Part shown: piece after piece, positions 16,469 through 25,225 of the stretch
How the letters are laid out: every line of letters starts with the position of its first letter
How positions within the stretch are numbered: position 1 is the first letter of the stretch
Assembly: GCA_965248255.1 (NCBI GenBank)
Contig: CBDFIW010000002.1
Location: forward strand, 992,001 to 1,056,000
Direction: 5' to 3'
Origin: JAKZVK01 sp965248255
GTDB taxonomy: Bacteria > Acidobacteriota > Terriglobia > Bryobacterales > UBA6623
Length of the DNA: 64,000 bases
Notes under the pieces: model-generated
What the model saw: only the letters and a program-made list of their open reading frames with translations
Database searches by the model: none
Told to the model about the DNA's origin: nothing
Made by a program: the position numbers and the translations under genes

Positions 16469-18907
16469 CTACCTGTTGGCGCTTGAGCCCGACCCCCTCG
16501 CCGACTTGACCTGAGCCATCGAACGCGGCAATACCTTCAGCTTGAACGGCCTTGCGGCATACTGCGGTCGCAGCGGCGAACGGGTATCGACGGTCCCCGT
16601 CACATGCACCAAACGCTCGGTCGGCTCGACATCCGGCAGCGCCTCCAAGACGAACTCCCGGCGTGTCTCGTCTTCCGTAATGAGCACGCCGTTGAGACCA
16701 ACGTCGGTCACCCGCACTCCGAAGGGCAAGTTCAGGATCGAGATGGGCACGCGGCCGGCGAAGCCGTTGTTACGCCGAATGTTCACCGCGACACGGGTGG
16801 TGGTTCCCGCTTCAAGCGAAACTTCGGGCGTCTCGACGTGCACCGTGACGTCCGCAGGTTGTGCTAGGGCGACGTAGCGCAGCCTGTCGTCCGCTCCCGC
16901 TGTGCGTGTGACATTCTTTCCACCGAGTCGCGCTGTCCCAACCACTTCGAGCCGCGCCGGATGCGCCGGCTCCGCGTTCTGGTCAGCCCAAATCGTCACG
17001 GCGGTCGAGTTCTCTCGGGGCGCAATCGTTTCGCGCGTGGCGCTGAGCCCCGCTGGCAGGTCGAGAACCGCGACATCGATCGCCTCGTCGAAGCCATCGA
17101 TTCTCAGCGCATTCACCGTGACGGTCGCTCCGCCTCCGCGGGGGACGTTGGGGTTCGGAGGGTCCAAAGCCAACCGGAAGTCCGGCCTCGTTTCACGGAT
17201 TGTCATGCGGTACGCGAAGTCTTCTCCCTGGAGGCCGCGCAAGTCTCGTAAACGGACCAGGTAGTCACCGTCCGCCGGTGCGGTGAACTGCAACCGCGAA
17301 TCTTTGCCGTAACCGGGGCCGCCGTCGTCGTTGCGATAGTAGAACTGCTTGAGCGGCAGCCCGTTCGGTTGGAACTTCGTGTGCGGAGGGTGCAGGCTCA
17401 CCTTGTAGACCGACGCAAGAAGTGCGCGGGCTTCCGGGGTGGTGTTGTAGTAACCCAAGCGCTGCCCGCCAAAGGCGTCGAAGCGGGTGCCGTCGTCCGG
17501 ACCGCGCGGCAGTGCACTGATTCGTAGAAGCTCGTTGCCGATCATGACGTAGTCGCCGACGCCGAATCCCTTTTCGATCGGCGCACTCACGCGTATCGCC
17601 CCCGAGACCGAGTCGTGGTCGCGAAGCTCGATCTCGGTCTTCAACTCGGCGCGTGCCGTAAGTTGGGAGATCAGCTTCCCCTCGGGGTCGAGCACCTCGA
17701 GTACTGAGTCGAGCGGAGAGCCGAGGCGGCTCGCTTCTACCTCCATCACGTAACGGCGGTCTTTCTTGGCCTCGAAGCGGAAGTAGTCTTCGTCGGCCGT
17801 CGTCCCGTCATCGGCAAAGCCGCTCACTCGGCCGTTGACGGTGGTCCCTACGGAGATGTCCATCGCCGACTTGGCGTTCACTCCAGCTTCCGTTTCGCTG
17901 ACTTCCCGATACTCACCGACGGCCAGTTTTAATTCGTTGTGAGGACGCCCCAGGTCGAGGTCGGGCCGTAGGTCTTTGCGAGCCATCGACTGATAGTCGG
18001 ACTCGCCTTCGACCGTCATCGTTCGTTGGTCGCCCAAGTTGTAGCCGCTCAGCGAGACCTCCGTCTTTTCGCCTTCGGGTACGCCCAGCGGATAGACGCC
18101 GGTCAGGTACGGGAAATAGCCGATCTTCAGGCGATAGAAATGGTTCCGACCGCCGCCGCGCTCGATGTCCGACACAGCCAGGAAATACCTCCCGTCGGCG
18201 GGAATGCGATACGCCAGCACCGGCTCGCCGTCGCCGTACGCAACCGACTTGCGGGCCACGGCGACGCCCTTTTCATCCAACAGCGCCATCGACCAGCGCA
18301 GTTTCGAACCCAACTCGGCCGCCGTGATCTGCGCCACCAGCTCGTCGCCGGCGGTCGCGTCGAAACGCAGATGATCCACGTCGCCCGGCTCGTTGAGCTT
18401 GCCGGTGATGATGGTCGGCGGGAAAACGTAGTCCACCTGCAACGAGGCTTCCTGCAGCGTGTCGTTCGGCTCGATCTCCGGACGCGCTCCGTAGAACGGC
18501 TCGACGCTCACCTTGCCGGTGTTGGTCGTGCCCTGTTTCGTCACCAGCCGGAAGCGGTAGAGACCGAGCTTGGCATCGGAGTCGGCCTTGACTTCGATCG
18601 TGACTTCATTCAAAGGAGGCGGGTCGCCGCGGTTGACCGTGCTGCGCAGGCCGTTGGACCCAATGAACCTGCCGATGAACTCACCGAGCGCATTGACGTG
18701 CAAGAGGCGGCCCTTAATGGCCGGGTCGTCGAACAGTACCTCCGTCGCGCCGACGAGGTTGATCCCCTCGACCTTGACCTCGGCGGCCAAGCCGCGCGTC
18801 ACAGCCCGCGGCGACGTTTTCTGGATGGTCGGCGGGTTCGTGCGTGGGTCCGCGAATGCGATCGTCGTGCATCCCCAGATTAGGATAGCCGTGAGTAAAC
18901 GTTTCAT
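16469..18907 (-). CDS. Large exported PPC-domain protein of a DUF1501/DUF1549 cluster
   Basis: An exported protein of about 812 residues. ATG 18907 is used because GAGGAG lies about 8 bases upstream and a signal peptide (MKRLLTAILIWGCTTIAFA) follows. It contains IPT/Ig-like modules near the N-terminus (SPRAVTRGLAAEVKVEGINL), bacterial pre-peptidase C-terminal domains (EIEPNDTLQEA ... GDVDHLRFDATAGDELVAQI and a second around DEDYFRFEAKKDRRYVMEVE), then Ig-like beta-sandwich repeats. No peptidase domain is present. It is the last gene of a four-gene minus-strand set, 27 bp after the cytochrome-WD40 gene. The role is unknown; secretion and carbohydrate or cell-surface binding are plausible. Confidence 0.85.
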   Translation of the reverse strand: MKRLLTAILIWGCTTIAFADPRTNPPTIQKTSPRAVTRGLAAEVKVEGINLVGATEVLFDDPAIKGRLLHVNALGEFIGRFIGSNGLRSTVNRGDPPPLNEVTIEVKADSDAKLGLYRFRLVTKQGTTNTGKVSVEPFYGARPEIEPNDTLQEASLQVDYVFPPTIITGKLNEPGDVDHLRFDATAGDELVAQITAAELGSKLRWSMALLDEKGVAVARKSVAYGDGEPVLAYRIPADGRYFLAVSDIERGGGRNHFYRLKIGYFPYLTGVYPLGVPEGEKTEVSLSGYNLGDQRTMTVEGESDYQSMARKDLRPDLDLGRPHNELKLAVGEYREVSETEAGVNAKSAMDISVGTTVNGRVSGFADDGTTADEDYFRFEAKKDRRYVMEVEASRLGSPLDSVLEVLDPEGKLISQLTARAELKTEIELRDHDSVSGAIRVSAPIEKGFGVGDYVMIGNELLRISALPRGPDDGTRFDAFGGQRLGYYNTTPEARALLASVYKVSLHPPHTKFQPNGLPLKQFYYRNDDGGPGYGKDSRLQFTAPADGDYLVRLRDLRGLQGEDFAYRMTIRETRPDFRLALDPPNPNVPRGGGATVTVNALRIDGFDEAIDVAVLDLPAGLSATRETIAPRENSTAVTIWADQNAEPAHPARLEVVGTARLGGKNVTRTAGADDRLRYVALAQPADVTVHVETPEVSLEAGTTTRVAVNIRRNNGFAGRVPISILNLPFGVRVTDVGLNGVLITEDETRREFVLEALPDVEPTERLVHVTGTVDTRSPLRPQYAARPFKLKVLPRSMAQVKSARGSGSSANR

Positions 18908-18934
18908 AAGCCTCTCCTCAAGGCGAAATTTCAA

Positions 18935-20281
18935 TCACCGGGCCTCGGCCGTGACCTCCGGCGCGCGCCACAGCGTGCGCTGCTCTTCATAGAACTCGGT
19001 TTCATAGAACGTAACGGAACCGTCGTAGCGGCCGACGACGAGCGTCGAGCCGTCCGGGCTGTAGGCCAGCGCCGCGGCCCAGTCGGGCTGGCCGGCGAGA
19101 GTGTGCTTCTCTTCGAGCGTCGTCGAGTCCCACACCTTGAGCGTGTGGTCAGTTGACGACGAAGCCAGCGTTTCGCCGTCGGGCGAGTAGACGATCTTGA
19201 GGATCGAACCTTCGTGGCCCGTCATCGCTTTGATGAGCCGTGCCTCGCTATTGTTCTCGCTCGTGATCTCCCACGTGCGGATGGTCTTATCGGCCCCAGC
19301 GGCGGCGATGCGGCGCGCGGAAGGATGGAACGAGACCGACAGCACTCCGGCCAGCGGCTCGCTCAGTGTCAGGCTCGGCTTGCCGCTTTCGAGCTGCCAT
19401 AGCTTGACCGAGCGGTCCGCCGCGCCCGACAGGAGGTCGGTCGCCTGCGCGCCAAAGTCAACGGCGTAGACGGCATCGACGTGGTCTTTGAGCGTCTTGA
19501 CCTTTTCGCCAGTCGAAGCGTCCCATAGCTCGATGAGCTTGTCGTAGCTGCCGGTGACAAGCCGCTTGCCGTCAGAGGAAAAGTCGACGGCGTAAATGCA
19601 GTCGCTGTGCCCCCGGATGGTGCGCACGGCCTCCCGCGACTCGAGATTCCAGATCCTGACCTCGCCGTACTCGGCAGGCGCACCCCCGGCTGCAGCGAGA
19701 AACTTGCCGTCCGGGCTGAATGCGAGGGCCCGCACAAGGTCGGCGTGGCCATCGAGCGTCGCGGTGACGTTGCCGGTTAAGGCGTCGAGCAGTTGGACCC
19801 GCTGAAAGCGGCCGAGCGCAAGTTGCTTCCCGTCGGGGCTGAAAGCCAGCGCGGCGATCGGCGCAGACACCTTGACGCGCGCCTCGATCGCCGGCAGGCT
19901 CGGGCCGCCCGCGGTGACCTCCTCGCCCTTGGCTCCAGCATCGACCCAGGCTTTGAGGACGGCCAGGTTCTGCGACGGGAGTTCTCCGCCGCCAAAGGGC
20001 ATCTTGGGCTGCGCGCGCCCGTCAAGCATGCGGATGAGCAGGCTCGAGTCGCTGTCGCCGGGAACGATCGGCTTGCCGCTCTTGCCCCCCAGCATCAGGC
20101 CGTCGTAGTCTTCCATGACCAGCTGGCCCATCTTGGCCTGGGCGCTGTGGCAGGCCAGGCAGTTGTCACGCAGGATCGGGAACACCTCATTCTTGAAGGA
20201 GGGCTCGGCGGCGCAGAGGGTCATGGCAGTCATCAAGACCGAGAGGCCGCGAAGAACCCGTATGCCGTAACGAGTCGCCAT
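18935..20281 (-). CDS. Exported cytochrome c-like domain plus WD40 propeller protein
   Basis: A 448-residue fusion. After a signal (VLMTAMTLCAAEPS) comes a planctomycete-type cytochrome c domain: FPILRDNCLACHSAQAKMGQLVM, with heme motif CLACH, and the candidate distal-Met segment PKMPFGGGELP. Residues ~130-440 are about seven WD40 repeats (AFSPDGKQLALG, AFSPDGKFLAAAGG, DFSSDGKRLVTGSYDKLIELWD, VYSPDGETLASSSTDHTLKVWD). It sits between the DUF1549/DUF1553 gene (36 bp upstream) and the PPC gene, the usual order for these clusters. The heme likely serves extracytoplasmic electron transfer; the propeller probably holds a protein complex together. Function is not established for the family. Confidence 0.9.
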   Translation of the reverse strand: MATRYGIRVLRGLSVLMTAMTLCAAEPSFKNEVFPILRDNCLACHSAQAKMGQLVMEDYDGLMLGGKSGKPIVPGDSDSSLLIRMLDGRAQPKMPFGGGELPSQNLAVLKAWVDAGAKGEEVTAGGPSLPAIEARVKVSAPIAALAFSPDGKQLALGRFQRVQLLDALTGNVTATLDGHADLVRALAFSPDGKFLAAAGGAPAEYGEVRIWNLESREAVRTIRGHSDCIYAVDFSSDGKRLVTGSYDKLIELWDASTGEKVKTLKDHVDAVYAVDFGAQATDLLSGAADRSVKLWQLESGKPSLTLSEPLAGVLSVSFHPSARRIAAAGADKTIRTWEITSENNSEARLIKAMTGHEGSILKIVYSPDGETLASSSTDHTLKVWDSTTLEEKHTLAGQPDWAAALAYSPDGSTLVVGRYDGSVTFYETEFYEEQRTLWRAPEVTAEAR

Positions 20282-20317
20282 GTTCAGTGTGGGGGCACGG
20301 CCTGCGCTAGCTGAAAC

Positions 20318-22768
20318 CTAGTGGTTAAACAGAAACTCCTTGCCGGTGAGCATCGCCCACATCAAATCCTCTAACGGCTTGCGGCGCGGGTCGCGTTCCA
20401 AAGGATCGGCCGACGTCTCCCGCTCCGCCTCCTCCAGCACACCCAGCAATGCTTCGTTCTCGCGCGCCGTCGGGTAACGGCTCAGCGCCGACAGGTACAG
20501 GTGCTCCAGGACCTTCTTGTTGGAAAGCCCCAGCTTCAAGAACATGTCGATCGCACCGTCGTCGGCGCGCAGCATCTGATTCAGCGTGTCGCCGTTGATC
20601 ACGTGCAATGCCTGCTTGATCGTTGGAGCGTGCTCGCGCTCGGCGGCGTCTACGTTGATCCGCGGCGGCCGGCCGAAGACCTCCAAGAAAAACGAGTTGA
20701 CCTGTGTATCCGGCAACTGTAACGCGCGTGTCCCCTCGGGGTAGCCGCTGAACCTCGTGGGCACGCGCGCGACTTGCGAAATCGCATCGAGCACGACCTC
20801 GGCCGGCAGCCGCCGCACGATGTAGTGCGAGTAATACTTGTCGTCGTTCTGGTTGGTTTCGCTGGTGCGAGAAGACCGCTGATAGGTGGCCGAGTTCATG
20901 ATGCGGCGTACGAGATGCTTCACATCGAAGCCGTGTTCGACGAAGTCTGCTGTGAGAGCGGCGAGCAGCTTCTCGTTGCTCGCGGGATTGGTCGCGCGCA
21001 TGTCGTCCACCGGATCGACCACGCCGCGGCCCATAAAGTTCGCCCAGATCTTGTTGACCACCGCACGGGCGAAGGCTGGGTTGTCCGGCGACGTCAGCCA
21101 ATCAGCGAGGTGCCGCCGGCGGTCCTTCTGACTCTCGAGGTCCAGCGGCTCACCGTCCAGCGGACGCGGCGGCAGCGGCTTGCCGAGCTTCGGATGATTC
21201 ATCTCGCCCGCCGGGCTGCGGTAGACCACCACGTCGCCCGGCTCGGCGCCGTTCTTCTGCGAGATGCGCGAGAGCAGATTGGCGAACTGGTAGTAGTCGT
21301 TCTGCGTCCACTTCTCCAGCGGATGGTTGTGGCAGCGCGCGCAGGTGATGCGCAGCCCCATGAAGGCCAGCGTCACATTTTCGGCCAGGTCGATCGTGTT
21401 GCGGTGGAGTTGGTAATAGTTGAGCGCGCCGTTCTGACGGCTGTTGCCCGTCGAGGTCAGGATCTCGCGAACAAAGCGGTCCCAGGGCTTGTTGTTCTCG
21501 ACGCTGTCACGAATCCAGCGATAGTAAGACCACATCGCGCTGGGGGCCAGATCACGGCTCGAGACCAGCAGCAGGTCCGACCATTTGTACGCCCAATAGT
21601 CGACGAACTCTTCGCGCTCGAGAACCGTCTCGATGAGCTTCCTTCGCTTGTCAGGTGCAGTCGAAGAAGCGAAGCGCTCGACTTCGTCGGGGGTCGGCAG
21701 CACACCCATGGCATCCAGGTAGGCGCGGCGTAGAAACTGCTGGTCGTTCACACTCTCCGACGGAGTGATATGAAGCGCCTTGAGCTTTTCGAGCACGAGT
21801 TCGTCGACGTAGTTGGTCTGCTCTGCTTCGCTGTAGACCTTAGGATCGATCTCGCGGTCGAAGGCCACACCCAAGCGCGCAAACACGACCTTGCTCGAAT
21901 ACCAAACCGTGATCGCCGCTTCGCCCGAGCCCTGCATCTTGACGTGGCCGAGGTCGTTCACCGTGGCCACGCCCGAATCTGTGCTCGAGAACTTCACCCG
22001 GCGCGTCACGTCGCGCTTCGATCCGTCGGAATAGTTGGCCTGCACCAGGATCTGCTGCTCGGCGCCGGGTGTGAGCCAGGCTTGCTCGGGAAAGACCGAG
22101 ACACTCTCGATCACGGGTTCGGAGCCAAGCGGCGGCGGCGCCCCGTTGGCGATCCATTCGGAAAGAACGCGAAACTCGGGCGAATCGACCGCGAAGCGCT
22201 TACCACCCTGGTGAGGTAAGGTCAGCGTGGGCTTGCGAAGCACCAGACTGCGCTCCGGGGCCCAGCGTGCCACGCGGCGGCCGTTGGCCTGCCGCGTCAA
22301 CATGGCGTGGTCGAACTCGGGATCGTAACCGCGCAGGCTCAGCTTGAAGCCATTCTTGCCGGCTTCTGAGCCGTGACATGCGCCCGAGTTGCAGCCGGCC
22401 TTGGTAAGGACGGGCTGCACGTCGTTGAGGAAGCTGGGGACAAGGGGCTTGTCGAAGTCGCGAACCTCAACCGTCACGCTGGTCTTGACGCCGGAGAGTT
22501 CGGCCTCAACCTTGGTGCGCCCATTCGACGCCGGACGTAGAATGCCCTCGTCATCGACGGTCACGACCGAAGGGTTCACCGAGGTGATTTTGGCTTTCGA
22601 GGTAACGTCGTTCTCATAGCCGCTCGCCAGCGTGGCCTGCACCACAAGCTGCTGGCCGGCCTGCGGCCCGGTGAGCAGGACGTCACCTGGGAGAATTGTC
22701 AGCGATCGAGGAGGCTCAGCGATGCATGGAAGGGCAATGCAGAGGGCCAAGAGCAGCAAGCGTCGCAT
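20318..22768 (-). CDS. DUF1549/DUF1553 (planctomycete cytochrome C-type) exported protein with Ig-like domains
   Basis: About 816 residues from ATG 22768, which directly precedes a signal peptide (MRRLLLLALCIALPCIAE). Order of parts: a Big_2-like Ig domain (VVQATLASGYENDV), a cytochrome-like segment with GCNSGACHGSEAGKNGFKLSL (spacing CxxxxCH, not the common CxxCH), a second Ig-like domain (VQANYSDGSKRDVT), DUF1549 (FLRRAYLDAMGVLPTPDEV, YWAYKWSDLL, GLRITCARCHNHPLEKWTQ, which also has a CARCH heme motif) and DUF1553 (NKIWANFMGRGVVDPVDDMRATNPAS). This is the core protein of these clusters, encoded downstream of DUF1501. Its function remains unknown. Confidence 0.92.
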   Translation of the reverse strand: MRRLLLLALCIALPCIAEPPRSLTILPGDVLLTGPQAGQQLVVQATLASGYENDVTSKAKITSVNPSVVTVDDEGILRPASNGRTKVEAELSGVKTSVTVEVRDFDKPLVPSFLNDVQPVLTKAGCNSGACHGSEAGKNGFKLSLRGYDPEFDHAMLTRQANGRRVARWAPERSLVLRKPTLTLPHQGGKRFAVDSPEFRVLSEWIANGAPPPLGSEPVIESVSVFPEQAWLTPGAEQQILVQANYSDGSKRDVTRRVKFSSTDSGVATVNDLGHVKMQGSGEAAITVWYSSKVVFARLGVAFDREIDPKVYSEAEQTNYVDELVLEKLKALHITPSESVNDQQFLRRAYLDAMGVLPTPDEVERFASSTAPDKRRKLIETVLEREEFVDYWAYKWSDLLLVSSRDLAPSAMWSYYRWIRDSVENNKPWDRFVREILTSTGNSRQNGALNYYQLHRNTIDLAENVTLAFMGLRITCARCHNHPLEKWTQNDYYQFANLLSRISQKNGAEPGDVVVYRSPAGEMNHPKLGKPLPPRPLDGEPLDLESQKDRRRHLADWLTSPDNPAFARAVVNKIWANFMGRGVVDPVDDMRATNPASNEKLLAALTADFVEHGFDVKHLVRRIMNSATYQRSSRTSETNQNDDKYYSHYIVRRLPAEVVLDAISQVARVPTRFSGYPEGTRALQLPDTQVNSFFLEVFGRPPRINVDAAEREHAPTIKQALHVINGDTLNQMLRADDGAIDMFLKLGLSNKKVLEHLYLSALSRYPTARENEALLGVLEEAERETSADPLERDPRRKPLEDLMWAMLTGKEFLFNH

Positions 22769-22821
22769 GTATGTGTGATTCCCTTGGTGAGAGTATGAGC
22801 GCGACATGCCGTGCCAATTTG

Positions 22822-23036
22822 AGCCCCGGCAGGGGCGAGGGAAAGTAGCCCCGGGCGCAAGCCCGGGGTCGGAAAACCAAGGATTGGTGCAGCCCCGGCA
22901 GGGGCGTTTGAGAACTAGGCCCTCTGTGCCGTGGCCGCTCTAAACCCTCCTACGCCCCTCCAGGGCTTCTTTTACGTCCGCTCCGCTGACCCACGGCTTG
23001 CGCCGTGGGCTACTTTCCATCGCCCCTGCCGGGGCT
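22822..23036. repeat. Inverted pair of bipartite hairpin elements between DUF1501 and DUF1549 genes
   Basis: Two copies of one element face each other. Each has hairpin 1 (GCCCCGGCAGGGGC), a spacer with GGAAAGTAG, and hairpin 2. In the left copy (22822-22870) hairpin 2 is CCCCGGGC/GCCCGGGG with loop gcaa; in the right copy (22990-23036, minus sense) it is CCCACGGC/GCCGTGGG with the same loop. The stems differ but both pair fully. Extra half-units lie at 22891-22906 and 22953-22967. The region separates two genes that are probably co-transcribed. Confidence 0.8.
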
Positions 23037-23083
23037 GTCAACCCTTGCTCAACCTTGCTTACGCGCGAGGGTCAGAATCCCGC

Positions 23084-24463
23084 TTACACAAACAATTCCC
23101 GGATCGGCTCCACGCCGTGGTCGACCACGCGGATCGGCCGGTCTTGCGGGCCCGGCAATTCGGTCTCGAGGTCGATACCGAGGGCGTGATACACTGTCGC
23201 CGCCACTTCCGCCGGCGTCGTCGGACGGCTCTTCGGCGCACCACCGATGTCGTCGGATTCACCGACGACTCGTCCACCCTGAATGCCGCCACCGGCCATC
23301 ACGATCGGCCAGCAAGCCGGCCAGTGGTCGCGGCCGCCCGCGGGGTTGATCTTCGGTGTACGTCCGAACTCACCCAACGCCAGGATCAGCGTGTTGTCGA
23401 GCATACCTGTCTTCGAGAAGTCCTCGACCAGCGACGTGAACGCGTTATCGAACATCGGACCGACCAGGTCGCTGTAGCACTCGATCGGGCTGAACGGGCT
23501 GGAGCCGTGAATATCCCAGGTGATCTCATCGAACACGGTCTCGAACATGTTCACGGTCACGAACCGCACGCCCGCCTCGATCAGCCGCTTCGCCATCAGG
23601 CAGCTCTTGCCGAAACGGTTGTTGCCGTAGCGGCGGTGCGTATCGTCGGATTCCTGGGTGAGATCGAACGCCGCCCGCGCCTTTTCCGACGACATCAGCG
23701 TGTAAGCCTGATGGAAGGTCGTGTCGAGCAGCCTGGCGTCGGGCACGTCCTCGAAGTGCTTGACCGCCTCGTCGATCATGTCGCGCCACTTGCGCCGGCG
23801 ATCAACGCGCACCGCCGAGATGTAATCGGGCGGCAGCATATCGGGCACTTCAAAGTTCGGCTCGGAAGGATCGGCGTTCAACACGAACGGGTCATGCGCC
23901 TTGCCGAGGTAACCGGCGTCCTGTCCGTGAGGCATGTTGCCGCCGGTGTTGCCGATCGGACGCGGCAGCAGCACGTGCGCCGGCACGTCGCCCTTGGGCC
24001 CTCGCAGCTTCCCGAGCACAGAGCCGACATGAGGGTGCTTGAGCCCGCCCTGGAAAAGCCGGCCCGTCTGCATCATCTGGTGGCCGGTGTCGTGAACCGC
24101 CGCGGCGGTGTGATAGAGCGTCCGCACCAGCGACCATTTGTCGGCGTGCCTCGCCATGCGCGGGAAGATTTCCGAGATTTCGATGCCGGGGACGTTCGTC
24201 TTGATCGGCTTGTAGGGGCCACGGATTTCCGCCGGCGCGTTGGGCTTCATATCCCACGTGTCGAGCTGGCTGGGGCCACCGACAAGGAAGAGCATGATGA
24301 CGTTGACATCGCTCTTGTCTTTCGCAACCGCGCCCTGGGCCTTCAGCGAAAGGAAGTCGCTTAGCCCCAGGCCGAGCATACCCACCGACCCGGCGTGCAG
24401 AAAGTCGCGACGCCGCAGCCCGTCGCAGAATTGAACCGCTTTGTGGTGATCGAGTCGAAACAC
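23084..24463 (-). CDS. DUF1501 family Tat-exported protein
   Basis: A 459-residue member of the DUF1501 (sulfatase-like fold) family. The GTG at 24463 is chosen because GGGAGG lies 7 bases upstream; the open frame to 24532 adds unlikely sequence. GLRRRDFLHAGSVGMLGLG near the N-terminus is a Tat signal. Further family landmarks are VIMLFLVGGPSQLDTWDMKP, FEVPDMLPPDYI, VTVNMFETVFDEITWDIHG and ILALGEFGRTPKINPAGGRDHWP. It is the first gene of a minus-strand cluster with DUF1549/1553, cytochrome-WD40 and PPC proteins, separated from the next gene by a 315-bp gap filled with hairpin repeats. Family function is not known. Confidence 0.92.
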   Translation of the reverse strand: MFRLDHHKAVQFCDGLRRRDFLHAGSVGMLGLGLSDFLSLKAQGAVAKDKSDVNVIMLFLVGGPSQLDTWDMKPNAPAEIRGPYKPIKTNVPGIEISEIFPRMARHADKWSLVRTLYHTAAAVHDTGHQMMQTGRLFQGGLKHPHVGSVLGKLRGPKGDVPAHVLLPRPIGNTGGNMPHGQDAGYLGKAHDPFVLNADPSEPNFEVPDMLPPDYISAVRVDRRRKWRDMIDEAVKHFEDVPDARLLDTTFHQAYTLMSSEKARAAFDLTQESDDTHRRYGNNRFGKSCLMAKRLIEAGVRFVTVNMFETVFDEITWDIHGSSPFSPIECYSDLVGPMFDNAFTSLVEDFSKTGMLDNTLILALGEFGRTPKINPAGGRDHWPACWPIVMAGGGIQGGRVVGESDDIGGAPKSRPTTPAEVAATVYHALGIDLETELPGPQDRPIRVVDHGVEPIRELFV

Positions 24464-25225
24464 GGCTAAGCCTCCCGTGAGCTGGAATCGCCTACACCAA
24501 ACCCAGGCCGTCGGCCTGACGGCTGTGCTCATTGTACTGCCGCAAATTCAGCCATCGCAAGGGTTTCCGCAGGGCTTACGAGGACCCGCTGTGTTTGCCC
24601 CGCGCATCGCCGACTGTCGGGGTACCGTATGCCACGGACTTGTCCGAACTAGCGTCTCAGCAGCATGCCGTGTCCGACGTGGCGCATGCCCGTGGCGTGC
24701 CGAGCCGAGCCGTGCTCGGCTCTTGTTTCCCACCCGCAGAAACCTGTTCTAGAAACGCACACGGTCTCCCCAGCAGCAGCCGCGAAGCGCCGTAGGATGT
24801 TAGCCCAGCGAGCAACCAACCATAAGGGCGAAGCTGCCCGGGTTGGGACGGCGGAGCCCTGGGTATCGAAACTTCTGTGGTGGGTGGAAGCCCCGCGCCT
24901 GCCCGTAGCGCAAGTCGATGCCTCCGAGCACGGTTGGCAGCCCTGGCAGGGGCGACTGAAAGTAGCCCACCGCGCAAGCGGTGGGTCAGCAGGTTCCAAA
25001 CGATCCTCAGCCCCGGTAGGGGCGTTTGAGACGTGTTCTTCCTGACACCGGGCTTGCTGGGACACGAAAATGGGACACGGAAAACAGGGGGCTCTCGCTG
25101 GGACTCCGTCTGTCCCGTCATGAGGGCGTTACGATGTAAAGGGCTGCTGGCCTACCGACGGATTACGGGGCTAGCAGTAGGCTGGCCCGCACCTTGTCTA
25201 CTCCTGTATTCTCGTTTGTACTCCC
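24464..25225. other. Gene-free region with hairpin repeats between divergent genes
   Basis: About 760 bases without a credible gene, between the leftward DUF1501 gene and the rightward M81 gene; promoters for both should be here. One bipartite element of the 22.8-kb family lies at 24939-24987 and a half-unit at 25009-25024. A stretch near 25060-25120 with repeated GGGACACG and GGGACT words may be the remnant of a mobile-element end, but I cannot assign it. No tRNA or other RNA gene was found. Confidence 0.6.
24939..25024. repeat. Bipartite hairpin element plus half-unit
   Basis: Hairpin 1 is GCCCTGGCAGGGGC (one mismatched pair), then CTGAAAGTAG, then hairpin 2 CCCACCGC/GCGGTGGG with loop gcaa and trailing TC. 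A lone hairpin-1 unit (GCCCCGGTAGGGGC) follows at 25009-25024. The hairpin-2 stem differs from the copies at 22.8 and 23.0 kb, yet pairs perfectly. Confidence 0.8.

Noticed and set aside
22822..25024. CRISPR array
   Set aside because: Repeats are hairpins of varying sequence at irregular distances, often inverted, without uniform spacers or cas genes.
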